This document shows, piece by piece, positions 1 through 10,632 of a stretch of 64,000 nt of DNA (position 1 is its first letter; each line of letters starts with the position of its first letter). Below the pieces are notes generated by a model that saw only the letters and a program-made list of their open reading frames with translations, made no database searches and was not told the origin of the DNA. Source of the stretch: Selaginella moellendorffii (taxonomy: Eukaryota > Streptophyta > Lycopodiopsida > Selaginellales > Selaginellaceae); the NCBI RefSeq assembly GCF_000143415.4, contig NW_003314290.1, forward strand, positions 108,501-172,500, written 5' to 3'. A program made the translations under genes and the position numbers.

Positions 1-487
1 ACTTGCTTAGGCAACTTGAGTTCTTTGGTGTTGTTGGCTGAGATCTATTCGAATTGGCTAGTGTGATAGTTGTCATAAATAGGTGTTTGTTGGTCTTACC
101 GCATCCATTCTGTTCTATTGATTATTGTTCGGGTTAGTTCTGATAGATTGGGATGTTATTTCCTTCGGGTAATACATTCGCAAGTAATGTGCTTGTTAGT
201 CGATAATATTTTGGTTCTTTGAGTTATCTTTAGTAAGTTGTTTGGCATATTGTCTCCTATCTTCGATAGTTAAGTTTCATCATTGAGTTTCCGTGATGAT
301 ATATTTGCTATTGAATTTTGTTGGATGGTCAATCCTATGTTTCCGAAAATGATGATTTTGGTGGTTTCTATACTATACTACTAGTTTATCAGATGATAAC
401 TTACTTGGAATACTTTTTTGTTCTCATCTAAGATTTATTCACTGATAATTAAGTTTCTAAGATATCATTGTCTATGTAGTGCACTTT
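1..487. other. AT-rich stretch, no gene seen
   Basis: I see no open frame with a recognisable protein and no RNA gene. The sequence is moderately AT-rich and borders retroelement fragments, so it is probably decayed transposon or plain intergenic DNA. Confidence 0.4.
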
Positions 488-635
488 ATTTCTCTCCCCT
501 TAAGCCAATTGGAAAAGGGGCAATTGCTTAATGAGAGAGCCCTTAGTGGCTATTTTATCCCCATTTATCCCTCAAGGTTTCAAGGATCCACAGTGATAGT
601 ATATCCAAATCTCATCCCATGATCACATGTGCTAC
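488..635 (-). repeat. LTR-C fragment, minus orientation
   Basis: This stretch is an inverted copy of 2085-2230. It shares the block around CTCTCCCCTTAAGCCAATTG, the 'TTTATCCCCATTTATCCC' block and the terminus CACATGTGCTACA. On the minus strand it begins TGTAGCACATGTG, as an LTR should. It is directly preceded on that strand by a purine run (636-650), which fits a 3' LTR next to its polypurine tract. The other end of the LTR is lost. Confidence 0.55.
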
Positions 636-650
636 ACTCACCCCCCCTTC
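636..650 (-). promoter_or_regulatory. polypurine tract of LTR-C element
   Basis: On the minus strand this reads as an almost pure purine run (GAAGGGGGGGTGAG) ending exactly where the LTR-C terminus TGTAGCAC begins. This is the expected primer site for plus-strand DNA synthesis of an LTR retroelement. Confidence 0.5.
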
Positions 651-2084
651 AAAGATGTAAATATCCTCATTAACTATTGACTAACAACCCTTACTGAGCC
701 AAGGGGAACCAACACCTCCATTTCCACACTCAATCTACCAATCCTTCCATTGTGTAGACTAGTTATTCCATGTGAGGCAACTAGTCATCCACCTGTACCG
801 TAGTCCCACAGTGAATACCTTTGTCCATGGATACTCCACACAAGAGGAAGGACGTACATATGGATGTCCAATATGTATGATTTCAAATTTAGGGGTAAGA
901 ATATATCTTGCTCAAGGGTATATTATATTTTTAAGTAGCCACTAATTAATGGGAATCGAACCTGTGCCATTTGCTTCAATACCAACTATACTCCCAAGTA
1001 TGGAGCCAAGGAGTGACGGAACCGGTCCACGAAGCAACTCTTGAAGATACAGCCCAAGGAGCGAAGGGACAAGAGCCGGAGCGACTTGGAACAGTCCTGG
1101 AGCAACAAGCATCCCAATGCCAGAACTAGCACGCAAAATGGAGCTAAACGGAGTTTGGCACTATTTCGGCATACCGGTGGCCTAACGCGAGGACATGGGT
1201 ACTCCACTAGCTAGCATGGAATGGAACTTGGGCTTAGACCCAAGCCGGACGCAGAACAAGGACAGGCACGTAAGCGGAAGCTAGATTATGCCTCAGGTTG
1301 GTCGGCCATGCCCGACCTACCCACTATCCCTACTATCCCTAGGAATTCCTTCCTTATGCTCATCTTGCCAAGTATAGATGCAAAATCCAGTTTACTAACA
1401 CTTGAACAAAAGGGGTTGATAAAAGGTCCAGCAATACCAACCTCCTGCCATCATGGCAGTAAGGTAATAGTGTCTGTAAGGACTAGCCGACATGTAACTT
1501 TCGATATCCGAAGTCACATTTGCAACACTCTCCCCCCCTAGGGAAGATCGACGTCCTCGTCGATGCATACTCGAGTCTAGAATACCACCAAGAAGACAAC
1601 TCCAAAAAAAGTTCATGGTACTCACACTATGTGAGAAATGCACCAACGTTAAGGGTAACTTTTTTGTCTAACGCGGATGCATTACCAGCTCAGAGACCTT
1701 CCGGCCGTCGTCGACAAGGAAATGACCAACTGAATCAACCACCCTTATTGTTCTAAGAGTCACCCAGCTTACAAAAGTGTGATACGCCTTTGCCTGCAGG
1801 GACATAGAGAGAGAAGCCAGAGGCCCCAACCCTCCTAAGCAAAGAAACCAAACCTGTCAGTAAGGTTTAGATAGACTACTGTAAACAGGCAGTTAGAGTT
1901 GTTTACACGGTTACACCCTTTTAACAGAATAAGGAACATCCACAAAGAGGTGGGTGATGTGACTAGTCGACAGTAGCTACCCCATGACTAAAGATTTCAC
2001 CATACACACGAAGTGCCGAAACCAGTCTGCCTATATTGGCCCAAATTCAAAGATCAATAGATGGACAATATCAAAGTCATAAAC
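651..2084. other. retroelement-derived DNA, no intact gene
   Basis: No recognisable protein. Near 1528-1541 there is a second purine run on the minus strand (AGGGGGGGAGAG) followed by TGTTGCAAATGTGAC, which looks like another LTR boundary from a different element. Around 951-966 the minus strand carries GGTTCGATTCCC, a tRNA T-arm/B-box-like motif, but no acceptor stem or complete cloverleaf could be found. Short open frames here show no family resemblance. Confidence 0.4.
1528..1541 (-). promoter_or_regulatory. polypurine tract beside a second LTR end
   Basis: Read on the minus strand, the purine run is followed directly by TGTTGCAAATGTGACTTC, a TG-starting LTR-like terminus. The size of that LTR cannot be defined from this single copy. 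Confidence 0.4.
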
Positions 2085-2410
2085 TGTAGTGCATGTGATC
2101 ATGGGATGAAATTTAGATATACTATCATCGTGGATCCTTAGAACTTTGGGGGATAAATGGGGATAAAATAGCCACTAAGGGCTAAACAATTGCCCTTTTT
2201 CCAATTGGCTTAAGGGGAGAGAGATAAGATGTGTTTTGGCACTATTCCTTTGTTCAATGGCCCAAGGCCCTGAACCTTGGGTTCTACACCACTGTCCTAT
2301 GGACATGTGGTATATGACATGTGGCATAAAAAAGGGTTTAGGTTCCACTTCGTGGTGTTATCTTATGGTAAACCACCATAAGATAAAGGGTAAAAACCAC
2401 ATGTGCTACA
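2085..2410 (+). mobile_element. LTR-C copy, possible solo LTR
   Basis: Starts TGTAGTGCATGTG and ends CATGTGCTACA, giving matching TG...CA ends and a length of about 326 bp. Its first 145 bp are the inverted partner of 488-635. Flanking 5-mers (TAAAC, ACTTT) do not match, so no target duplication supports it. It contains a 12-bp perfect hairpin at about 2359-2387 (TTATCTTATGGT, loop AAACC). Confidence 0.45.
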
Positions 2411-2539
2411 ACTTTTGTGTTCTTATTACTTCCTCTTATATTTCCATCTTATTCTACTCTTCTTTTTTCCAATCCCTCTGATGGTTTTTGTGTTATAATA
2501 GTTGATTGGCTTATGAAGGAGTATGTCAATCTTTTTGAA

Positions 2540-2873
2540 TTTGACCTATTGTATGAGGCTAAGATTGCCATGCTTCATCTGATTCTAACTGGGGATGCTT
2601 GTCCAATCAAGGTTCTTATTTGTCATTGGTCACTCAAAGAAATAAATATTTTACATGTAAATATTAAAGAGATCTTGGAAAAGGGTGTTATTCAAAAGTT
2701 GCAGAGTTCTTGGGCATGTGAACTTTATCTTACGACAAAGTTTGATGGGAGTATTCATTTTTGCAGCGACTATCGTCCATTAAACGAAGTGATGATCTTG
2801 GATGTGTACTCTATTCCTCATACTATTAATCTCTTGGATCGTTTGGTGAGAATTTGTTGGTTCACTAAACTAA
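2540..2873 (+). pseudogene. Ty3/gypsy reverse transcriptase fragment
   Basis: The translation carries the N-terminal part of a gypsy-type reverse transcriptase: TGDACPI, then an ILEKGVIQ...SSWA segment, then FDGSIHFCSDYRPLNEV (family form KDGSIRFCVDYRALN), and VYSIPHTINLLDRL ending at FTKL. It stops exactly where the LTR-A composite begins at 2874. The catalytic YxDD region, about 120 residues, is found on neither side, so it was lost when the composite formed. The polyprotein resumes at 9350. Non-functional remnant. Confidence 0.8.
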
Positions 2874-3236
2874 TGTAAGCGACTAAATTTTCCATTTCTA
2901 CTTTAGTCACTTAACCACACCTTCGACCATTTGGAGGAGTCTCATTCACAACTTCCATAAGTCCCACTCAGGACTTGGGGCTTGCTAGCCCCGAGAATGG
3001 TGTCCATGCCACTCAACCTTTGCACTTAGTCCCAGTGCTCCATGTGTCCGGTCCCATGACCGACACCCCAAGGCACCACCAACATACCAGTTTGTTACGC
3101 TAGGCCATGCCCAATCACCTTGGTCACATCGGTGGTCCAACACCACTTACATTGTAATCCCGTCTCTCCAAGACTGGGCCATCCGTCCATGAGTGGTCAT
3201 CCCAGATCCACCCTTTAGCATCCTTAGGATGCCCAC
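2874..3236 (-). mobile_element. LTR-A fragment, minus orientation
   Basis: Begins TGTAAGCGACTAAATTTTCC, which is the 3' end of LTR-A read backwards, and matches 7769-8135, 10633-11000 and 61377-61740. It breaks off near 3236, where an oppositely oriented LTR-A piece starts. No coding content. Confidence 0.75.
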
Positions 3237-3790
3237 ATAGAGTAGTCTTCTAGTGTAGAGACCAAAGATACGGTCATGTGAGGAGGAAGTCCCAGAGGAC
3301 CATGGGACTTAATGGTCAAGCTTGTGAGCCTTGATCCAGTGGCAGTGTTGGCGAACACGGCTAGGGACAAAAAAAGGACTTGGTGGGGACCGGAAAAGAG
3401 ATATTGGGGAAGGCTAATCCTCATGTCTGTGAGCATCCTAAGGATACTAAAGAGTGGATCTGGGATGATCACTCATGGATGGATGGCCCATTCTATGAGA
3501 GACAGTACAATGATGCAGATGGTGTTAGACCACCGGTGTAACCAAGGTGAAGGGGCATGGCCTTAGTGTAACAAGCAGAGATATCGGTGGTACCTTGGGA
3601 TGTCGGTCATGGGATCGGACACGTGGAGCACTTGAACCAAGTGCAAAAGTTGAGTGGCGGGTATGCCATTTTCGGGGCTAGCAAGCCCAAGTCCGAAATA
3701 CGACTTATGGAGGTTGTGAGTGAGACTCCTCCAAGTGGTCGGTGGTGTGGTTAAGTGACTAAAGTATAATGGAAAATTTAGTCGCTTACA
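3237..3790 (+). mobile_element. LTR-A fragment, plus orientation
   Basis: Matches the 3' part of LTR-A in the plus direction (compare 63310-63865 and 54660-55219) and ends AGTCGCTTACA. It is directly followed by a tRNA primer site, so it is the 3' portion of a 5' LTR. With 2874-3236 it forms a head-to-head inverted pair. Confidence 0.75.
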
Positions 3791-3805
3791 ATTTGGTATC
3801 TGAGC
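3791..3805 (+). promoter_or_regulatory. primer binding site, initiator tRNA-Met type
   Basis: ATTTGGTATCTGAGC lies immediately after the LTR end. TGGTATCAGAGC, complementary to the 3' end of plant initiator tRNA-Met, is the classic plant LTR-retroelement primer site. This copy has one change. Confidence 0.8.
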
Positions 3806-6619
3806 TATTCCTTAGTTTGACCTTTATTGGTGCTCAAGTATATCATCACTGGTGTTGGCATTGGAAGGTTTTAGGAGTGGACCTATCCTTGAGGAGTAGC
3901 AAGTCGGAAAGACATGGCTCTCCAGTACAATTCAGGTATGAACTTGTAGGTGAGGTGGTGGATAGAAAAGGGCGAATAAGGGAATGACTTTGGGATCTTG
4001 GGAACAATATAAATGTTTTCTCAGAGAGTTGAGGATGTGATCCAAATGAGCATTTGACTTAGCAAACTAGCTGATGTAGTTGTGATAAACAAATACAGTT
4101 GGGATCACGGGAAAGATGTAGACTCCAAAATAAAAGAGTCACAAGATGACCCTTATATAGTTGAGGCTGGTGCTCATAAATTTGAGACTGGAATTGATGA
4201 CCGTGGGAGGTCAAATATAGAAGAGGACACAAGTCCTTGAAATGGTAGCTGGGGCTACCTTTAATAAATGCTGGCACCTCAAAAGTAGGACCTCACGGGT
4301 CGTTGGATGACAAAGTCCAAAAAGCTGGATGACTCAAATAGAGTCAAGGAATAATTCTAAAGGATTAATGGAAGCATTTGGACGAAGGTGTGTTGTACCC
4401 CACAAAAGATGGGGGGGATCATAAGATCCAAGTATGAGAACGAAGGGTATCTCATTGATGGCAGAATGTGCTATACTAAAGTCGTGGGAAAGGTGTTCCC
4501 CAAAAAAGAAAGCAATTTTGGCATAAAATTGTGTATGAACACTATGGTGCAGTGCTAACTGATAATTGGTATAAGAAACAATCATATTGGTTTTTGGCAA
4601 AGACCTAGACAAAAGTAAGAAGTGTCATAGAGGTAGGCTCGTGGAGTTGATGGTGTGGAAACACCAAGTGTGCCAAGACATGCTACCTTGAGGTCAAGTT
4701 TGCGGGTTCATGAGAACCACTTCCAAAGGAATTTCAATGGAAATGGGAATGGCATAGCCTAAGCTGGAAGGTAAGTGGTTAGAGTGTGGTGACCCAAATA
4801 ATGATGGAGGTGTGAAAGCACCAGCAATGAGTTGTAGGACTTGACAATTATAAGGCAACTAAGCAAAAAGTGCAAAATAATTGGTTAAATTGGTAGAAGG
4901 TAAATACCTAAGACTTCTTATGGGGATAAGGAAGTTAGATATACCCTTATGGGGGAGAAACTACTTATGTTGCAAAATAGTAAGTCAATATTGTAAAAGG
5001 AATGCTCATTGCCAAAGAAGGCCATCATTGGGACACTTAAACACTCTAAAACACCAGAAAGTGGTGTTTGGTGTCACGAGGGCATTTTATAAGGCCCAAG
5101 GGACTAAGTCCCTAGCAAATGATGGATAGGAGGTGCTATCCAAAGGTCCAAGGTTTTGGAGACGGGAAAAATCCGCCTACCCGATTTGGACAAAGCCAAA
5201 AATGGGATTTTAGCAAAGGCTAATAATGGGCAAATAGAGGCCCATAAGTAGCAATGTTAATCCCGGTATGTGGGATTATAAAGTGAGCATGTCCAGATTG
5301 AGGGACCATTCCCTAAGTTATTGGGTAGGTTCATCCCTATGAATACTTGCTAAGGCATGGTAGAAGGTGCAAAGCTATCCTCCTAGTCTGGAGGAGAATA
5401 ACCAAAGGAAACGTATAAGGCCAAAAGGCAAATAGTATTGGGATGGAACTGAACCATAGAAATCGAAGGGCATAACCAATGGTGGTTATGCAAGTTGGGA
5501 GTGGAGAATCAAGAGGGTGTTCAAGGATGTTGTTACTAGCAACCACGAGGTCATGAAGAGTCTAAAATGTGGAATAATCCATGTTAGACCATATGGTGAG
5601 TAGAGAGCTTGCGAAGGAGAAACCTTAACAAGTTAAGGAACAGAGTTCCTTGAACGTTCCCAAAGACAATTCTAGGTGGATAACTACCTAGAAAGCCAAG
5701 TGTAAATGGTTCCTAGAATGCGCAAAATCAAAGTGGCGCAACAGAAGCGTGGTCTTGAAGCTGGTCATGAGGCGAGGCTATCAAGGTTGGGGAAGTAATT
5801 CCCAAGTGTTCAAAGAGAGGGTTTTGAACAAAAGTCGATGGTTAAAGACTTTCACGCTTATTCATGAACCATGTTACGGTGGCCAAATGACTTGCTAAGT
5901 GAGATTGGCAAATCAAGGGAACAAATCCCCTAGTCAAAGCTGCTAACTTCGAAAGGGGTGGCCCATGGGGCCGAGTATGGAGGAGTCCATGCATGATCAC
6001 AAACTTGCCAAGTGAGAGGATTTGGCAGTGCGGAGGAACTAGGTTCCTAAGTTGTGATCTATAGTGCGTTTTAAGTATATGTTGGTGCACTAACGTGGGG
6101 AGTCACGCCAAACATCTTGTGTGATGTCATCTGTAGATGCATATACAGAGGTTGGGTTCAAGTCCCGACCCTCTAGTGCTTGGGTTCAAGTCCAAAATCA
6201 CTAGGGCGTGGTGATGGTTTGGAATATGAGAACACTCATTTTTCGGTGGTTATGGACTCTCAATGAAGAGACTGGTTTGGGCACACTGCCAAACGAAGGA
6301 TGCCTCGGAGTCGTGATGCACAGTTAGATTGCTTAGTGTGGCTCGACATATATAACTTGAACACTTGGTGAGAGTGGCACCAAGGATGTGGTGAATGAAA
6401 TGGGGACACCCAATCTCAGTTACTATAGACCCCTAGCCGAAAGGGCTAGCTTGGGTGCACTGCCAAATGTGGGGGATGCCCCTAGGGTCATTGTGATCAA
6501 AGTGTTGGTTTGAAGCATTGATGATAGTGTGGCTTGGTCAAGGTGACCAAGTGGGAAAAACACCTAAGGGAAATGATTTGTGATTATGCGATGGCATAAT
6601 GAGTCTGAAGAAAGTAGTA
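3791..6619 (+). mobile_element. internal region of non-coding LTR element (LARD), plus
   Basis: This segment follows an LTR-A end and primer site and matches 51224-54400 in the same direction, and 57318-61376 inverted. It holds no frame resembling gag, protease, RT, RNase H or integrase in either strand, which fits a large retrotransposon derivative that depends on another element's enzymes. Near 6149-6190 there are two T-arm-like motifs, GGGTTCAAGTCCC and GGGTTCAAGTCC, 24 bp apart. Confidence 0.7.
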
Positions 6620-6715
6620 TCTAGGACTTATAGAGGTTGTGAGTGACACTCCTCCAAGTGGTCGATGGTGTGGTTAAGTGATTAAAGTAGAATGGAAAAT
6701 TTAGTTGCTTACACA
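6620..6715 (+). mobile_element. LTR-A 3' end fragment, plus
   Basis: The stretch from about CTTATAGAGGTTGTGAG to TTTAGTTGCTTACA is the last ~95 bp of LTR-A in plus orientation. It abuts an inverted LARD interior at 6716, so most of this LTR is missing. Confidence 0.65.
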
Positions 6716-7768
6716 CACCATCAACTCCACAAGCCTACTTTTGTAACACTTTGCATTTGTGTCTAAGTTTTTGCCAAGACCAACAGAGTTGTTTCTCATG
6801 CTAACTATCCATTAGCACTACCCCATAGCATTCGCACACAACTCTAAACTGAAGTTGCTTTCTTCTGGGAACACCTTTCCTATGACTTTAGTATGGCACA
6901 TTCTGCCATCACTGAGATACCCACTATTCCTATACTTGGATTTTATGATCCTCCCCATCCTCCATAAGCACTACACACCTTAGTCCAAATGCTTCCATCA
7001 ATCTTTTAGGACCATTCCTTGACTCCAATCAAGTCATTTAGCTTCTTGGACTTTATTAATCCCACGACATATAAGGTCTTATTTTTGAGGTGCCAGTTTG
7101 TTAGAATACAACTTTTTGTATTCATGTCCTACTCACCAAGACCACCATTACAAGTGTTATCCCAACACTTGATTATTTTTTGTTCTTTTATGGGCTACCT
7201 TCACCCCTTAGGACTATCTGTCCATATGATGAGAATATAAACTCATCCTCTAAGTACACCCCGAACTCCTAGAGTTGTTCCAACATTTATTCAAAGTAGC
7301 TCCAGCTACCATTTCAAAAATTTATGTCTTCATCCATATTTGACCTCTCACGGTCCTTAATTCCAGTCTCAAATTCATGAGCACCAGCCTCAACTATATG
7401 AGGATAATCTTGTGACTCATTTATTGTTTTGGAGTCTTTATCTTTCACGTGATCCTAACTATAGTTGCCTACCACAACTACAATAGCCAGTTTGCTAAGT
7501 CAAACGCTCATTTGGATCATATCCTCAACTCTCTAAGGAAACTTTTATACTGTTCCCAAGATCCCAAAGTCATTCCCTTATTCGCCCTTTTCTATCCACC
7601 ACCTCATCTACAAGTTCATACCTGAATTGTACTGGAGAGCCCATGTCTTTCCGACTTGCTACTCCTCAAGGATAGGTCCACTTCTAAAACCTTCCAATGC
7701 CAACACCAGTGATGATATACTTAAGCACCAATAAAGGTCAAACTAAGGAACAGCTCAGATACCAAATT
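6716..7768 (-). mobile_element. internal region of LARD, minus, truncated
   Basis: Inverted copy of about 3791-4660: reading back from 7768 it carries the primer site and the same GGTGCTTAAGTATATCATCA block. It is the first kilobase of a minus-strand element whose remaining interior is lost at the 6716 junction. Non-coding. Confidence 0.7.
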
Positions 7769-9349
7769 GTAAGCGACTAAATTTTCCATTATACTTTAGT
7801 CACTTAACCACACCACCGACCACTTGGAGGAGTCTCACTCACAACCTCCATAAGTCATATTTCGGACTTGGGCTTGCTAGCCCCGAGAATGGCATCCCCG
7901 CCACTCAACTTTTGCACTTGGTTCAAGTGCTCCACGTGTCCGGTCCCACGACCGACACCCAAAGGTACCTCCGACATATTGGCCCGTTACACTAAGGCCA
8001 TGCCCATTCACCTTTGCCACACTGGTGGTCCAATACCACTTGCATCACAATCCCATCTCTCCAAAACTGAGCCATTCGTCCACGAGTGGTCATCCCAAAT
8101 CCACTCTTTAGTATCCTTAGGATGCCCATAGATATGGGGAATAGCCTTCCCCAATATTCCTTTGTCAGTCCCTATCAAATCCCTTTCTGTCCATGGCCGT
8201 ATTCGCCAACACTACCACTGGATCAAGGCCCGCAGACCCGACCACTAAGTCTCATTGTCCTTTGAGACTTCCTTACCATGTGACCGTATTCTTAGTCACT
8301 ACACTAGAGGATTGCTCCTCCTCCTTTCCACAATCTGGGACTTTGGGACAACATTTCAGAACACCGTGGCCCTACACGAGCCTCAGGGGTACTCTTTCCA
8401 TCTTCCGTCTTTTGGTGCTCTAGCCATGGGCTTAGAGCAAGGTTCCATTGAGCCACACTAGGTGTCCAAGTAGGTAATGCCACCCACACTTTGACTGAGA
8501 GCATCGACCATTTGATCTCCCAGGGGAACTAAAGCCAGCTCTTGAACACTTCACCAAGCTACCCCGCTTGTCAGTCTGTATTCACTCTAGCTTTGGACTT
8601 CCCAGTGGTTATCCCATCACCCAACACCTTGGTACAACTTTCCTGGGCCAAACTGGCCTTCCTTGGCCAAATTGGCTCCACTAGAGTCCTCCCCTACTAT
8701 ACTTTTGGAGCTCATCAAACCCCCTAGGGTCTGGGAGACGAACAATTTGGGCTTTCACCCTCTCAGACTCGAACTCAAACTCAGACTCAGACTCAGACTC
8801 AGACTCGGACTCGAGCTTGGGCTCGGTCTCGGCCTCGGTCCCGGTCTCAATCTCAGTCTCAGTCTCAACTTCAGACTCCATCTCGGGTCCTTCTCAGACT
8901 CCATCTCTGATTCCATCTCAGGTCCATCTCAAACTTCATCTTGGGTCCATCTCGGACTCCATCTCGGTCCATTTCGGACTCCATCTCGGACTCCATCTTG
9001 CATCCATCTCGGACTCCATCTTGGACTCCATCTCAGGTCCATCTCGGACTCCATCTCGGTCCATCTTGGACTCCATCTCGGACTCCGTCTCGGGTCCATC
9101 TAGGACTCCATCTCGGACTCCATCTCATGTCCATCTTGGGTCCATCTCAAGTCCCTTTTCTAGAGACTCTCTTATTGTTCGCTTCATGCTCGTTCTTTGA
9201 GCACTCCAACCGGAGTTCCACTCCCGCTCTTGACCTTTCAAGTCGGAGCTTTTAGTCCAAACATGTTACGCTCATTTGGCTTTGCTTCGGCCACTACCAC
9301 GTGGCACCCTTTTAGCTCCACTTTGGGGCTTAGGGATTTGTGTTTCACA
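7769..9349 (-). mobile_element. complete LTR-A, minus orientation
   Basis: On the minus strand it starts TGTGAAACACAAATCC (9349) and ends AGTCGCTTACA (7769), followed by ATTTGGTATCTGAGC, the tRNA-Met primer site. It is therefore a 5' LTR of about 1.58 kb. It contains a CTCAGA/CTCGGA tandem repeat at 8760-9150. The long open frames across that repeat are products of its 3n period, not genes. Confidence 0.85.
8760..9150 (+). repeat. CTCRGA hexamer and 15-mer minisatellite in LTR-A
   Basis: Begins as a hexamer array (CTCAGA/CTCGGA/CTCGGT) and passes into a CCATCTCGGACT-type array of 12-18 bp units. The same array occurs at the same place in three other LTR-A copies with different lengths. The periods are multiples of three, which leaves several frames open and gives spurious LG, DS, SRTP and ESE repeat proteins. 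Confidence 0.85.
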
Positions 9350-10632
9350 ACAACTTATCTTGGGTACTATATTTTTCATGAGGGTTTGCAAGTTGATCCT
9401 AACAAAATTATGACTGTTCTAAAGTTCTGTACTCCGAAGTGTGTGAATAATGTATAACACTTCCTAGGTAAGGTGCAATATCTCAATTGTTTTATAAATC
9501 ATCTTTCTGATCACACTGGACTATTGCAAGCATTGATAAAGTCATCAACGTCATCTTTTATTTAGTCTACATACTGTGAGTGGGTGTTCATAGATCTTAA
9601 GGAGCTATTAATGACTTCTTTGGTTTTTGCGTATTTTGACTACACTCAACTTTTCATTCTGCACATGGATGCTTCTGATAGTGATCTTGAAAATGTGTTG
9701 ATGCAAAAGAGTCCAAATGTGCCTAATCAGCAACATCCCATTGCATATATAAGTTGTATATTATAACCAATAGGGCAAATTACTCCACGATAGAAAAAGA
9801 CTATTTAGCAATAATTTAGGGTTTTTAGAAACTTCATGCATATCAACATGGTTCTTGAACATTACTAAAAGGTGATCATGCTGTCATTATTTCATTATTG
9901 AAGAGGAAAAATTTGGTTGGTTATATTCCTTAGTGGGTTTTAAAGCTTTAAATATATGTTATTCATCACTCGGGAAGTTTTATGGTTGATGTTGATGCCC
10001 TTTCTTTAGCTCCTCTTCTTTTTTCACTCTCTTTTCATATTTTTGATAAGTATGTTGTTCTAGCTAATGATAGTTGTTGTACTTGAGATTCAGTGTCCAT
10101 AAGGTGCAGAGCAAGATTTATCTGTTTTTGATGAGGTTTGCAAGACTCAAAAGATTAAGCTATGGATTTGAAGGCTTCAAGATGAGTTTGAGAATCTTGC
10201 ATCATTTATTGATGACTTGACATTCTAGCATTTATATTTTCAATATCACTTTGAAAACAACTTTCTTTATTTTGTGAAGACAGATCCTGATGATCATTTA
10301 TGGTTGGTGGTGCCTTCAATCTTTATTTCACAGTTTCTCCATACCTACCATAATTTTTCTATTGTAAGCAGGCATATGGGATATCATTATGTGACCGAGA
10401 AGTTGCGCAAGTCTTTTTATGGGCCAGAGATATGACATGATGTTATCCGGTATATGTGTAGCTACATTTGGTGCCAAATTTGTAATACTCCCCCTCATGC
10501 TACGGAAGGATGGTTGAAATTAATTGTAATGTCTCATCTATTTGAGTTAGTGGCATTTGATCTTATAAAACCTTTTCCACAATCAACTACTAGCAATGAG
10601 TATTTTATTATTGCTTTTGATTACTTAACTTG
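9350..10632 (+). pseudogene. Ty3/gypsy RT end, RNase H and integrase N-part, degenerate
   Basis: Continues the element seen at 2540-2873. Visible in order: LGYYIFHEGLQVDPNKI (end of RT), LHMDASDSDLENVLMQ and HPIAYIS (RNase H, family HTDASDxGLGAVLxQ), an ALSLAP segment, then the integrase head with SRHMGYHYVTEKLR and a C-x2-C-like CQICNTPP, VAFDLIKPFP and FIIAFDYLT. Many stops and frameshifts. The coding sequence is cut at 10632 by a solo LTR and resumes at 12360 after removal of one 5-bp duplicate. Confidence 0.8.

Noticed and set aside
940-1000. Possible tRNA gene on the minus strand (GGTTCGATTCCC)
   Set aside because: Only a T-arm/B-box-like motif; no matching acceptor stem, anticodon arm or 3' end could be folded by eye.
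3224-3566. Frames of 80-93 codons with MAVFANT..., MVIPDPLLSILRM and MLPIQVWVALPTW that recur many times in the window
   Set aside because: They are copies of the same LTR-A DNA in both orientations; recurrence reflects the repeat, not a gene family.
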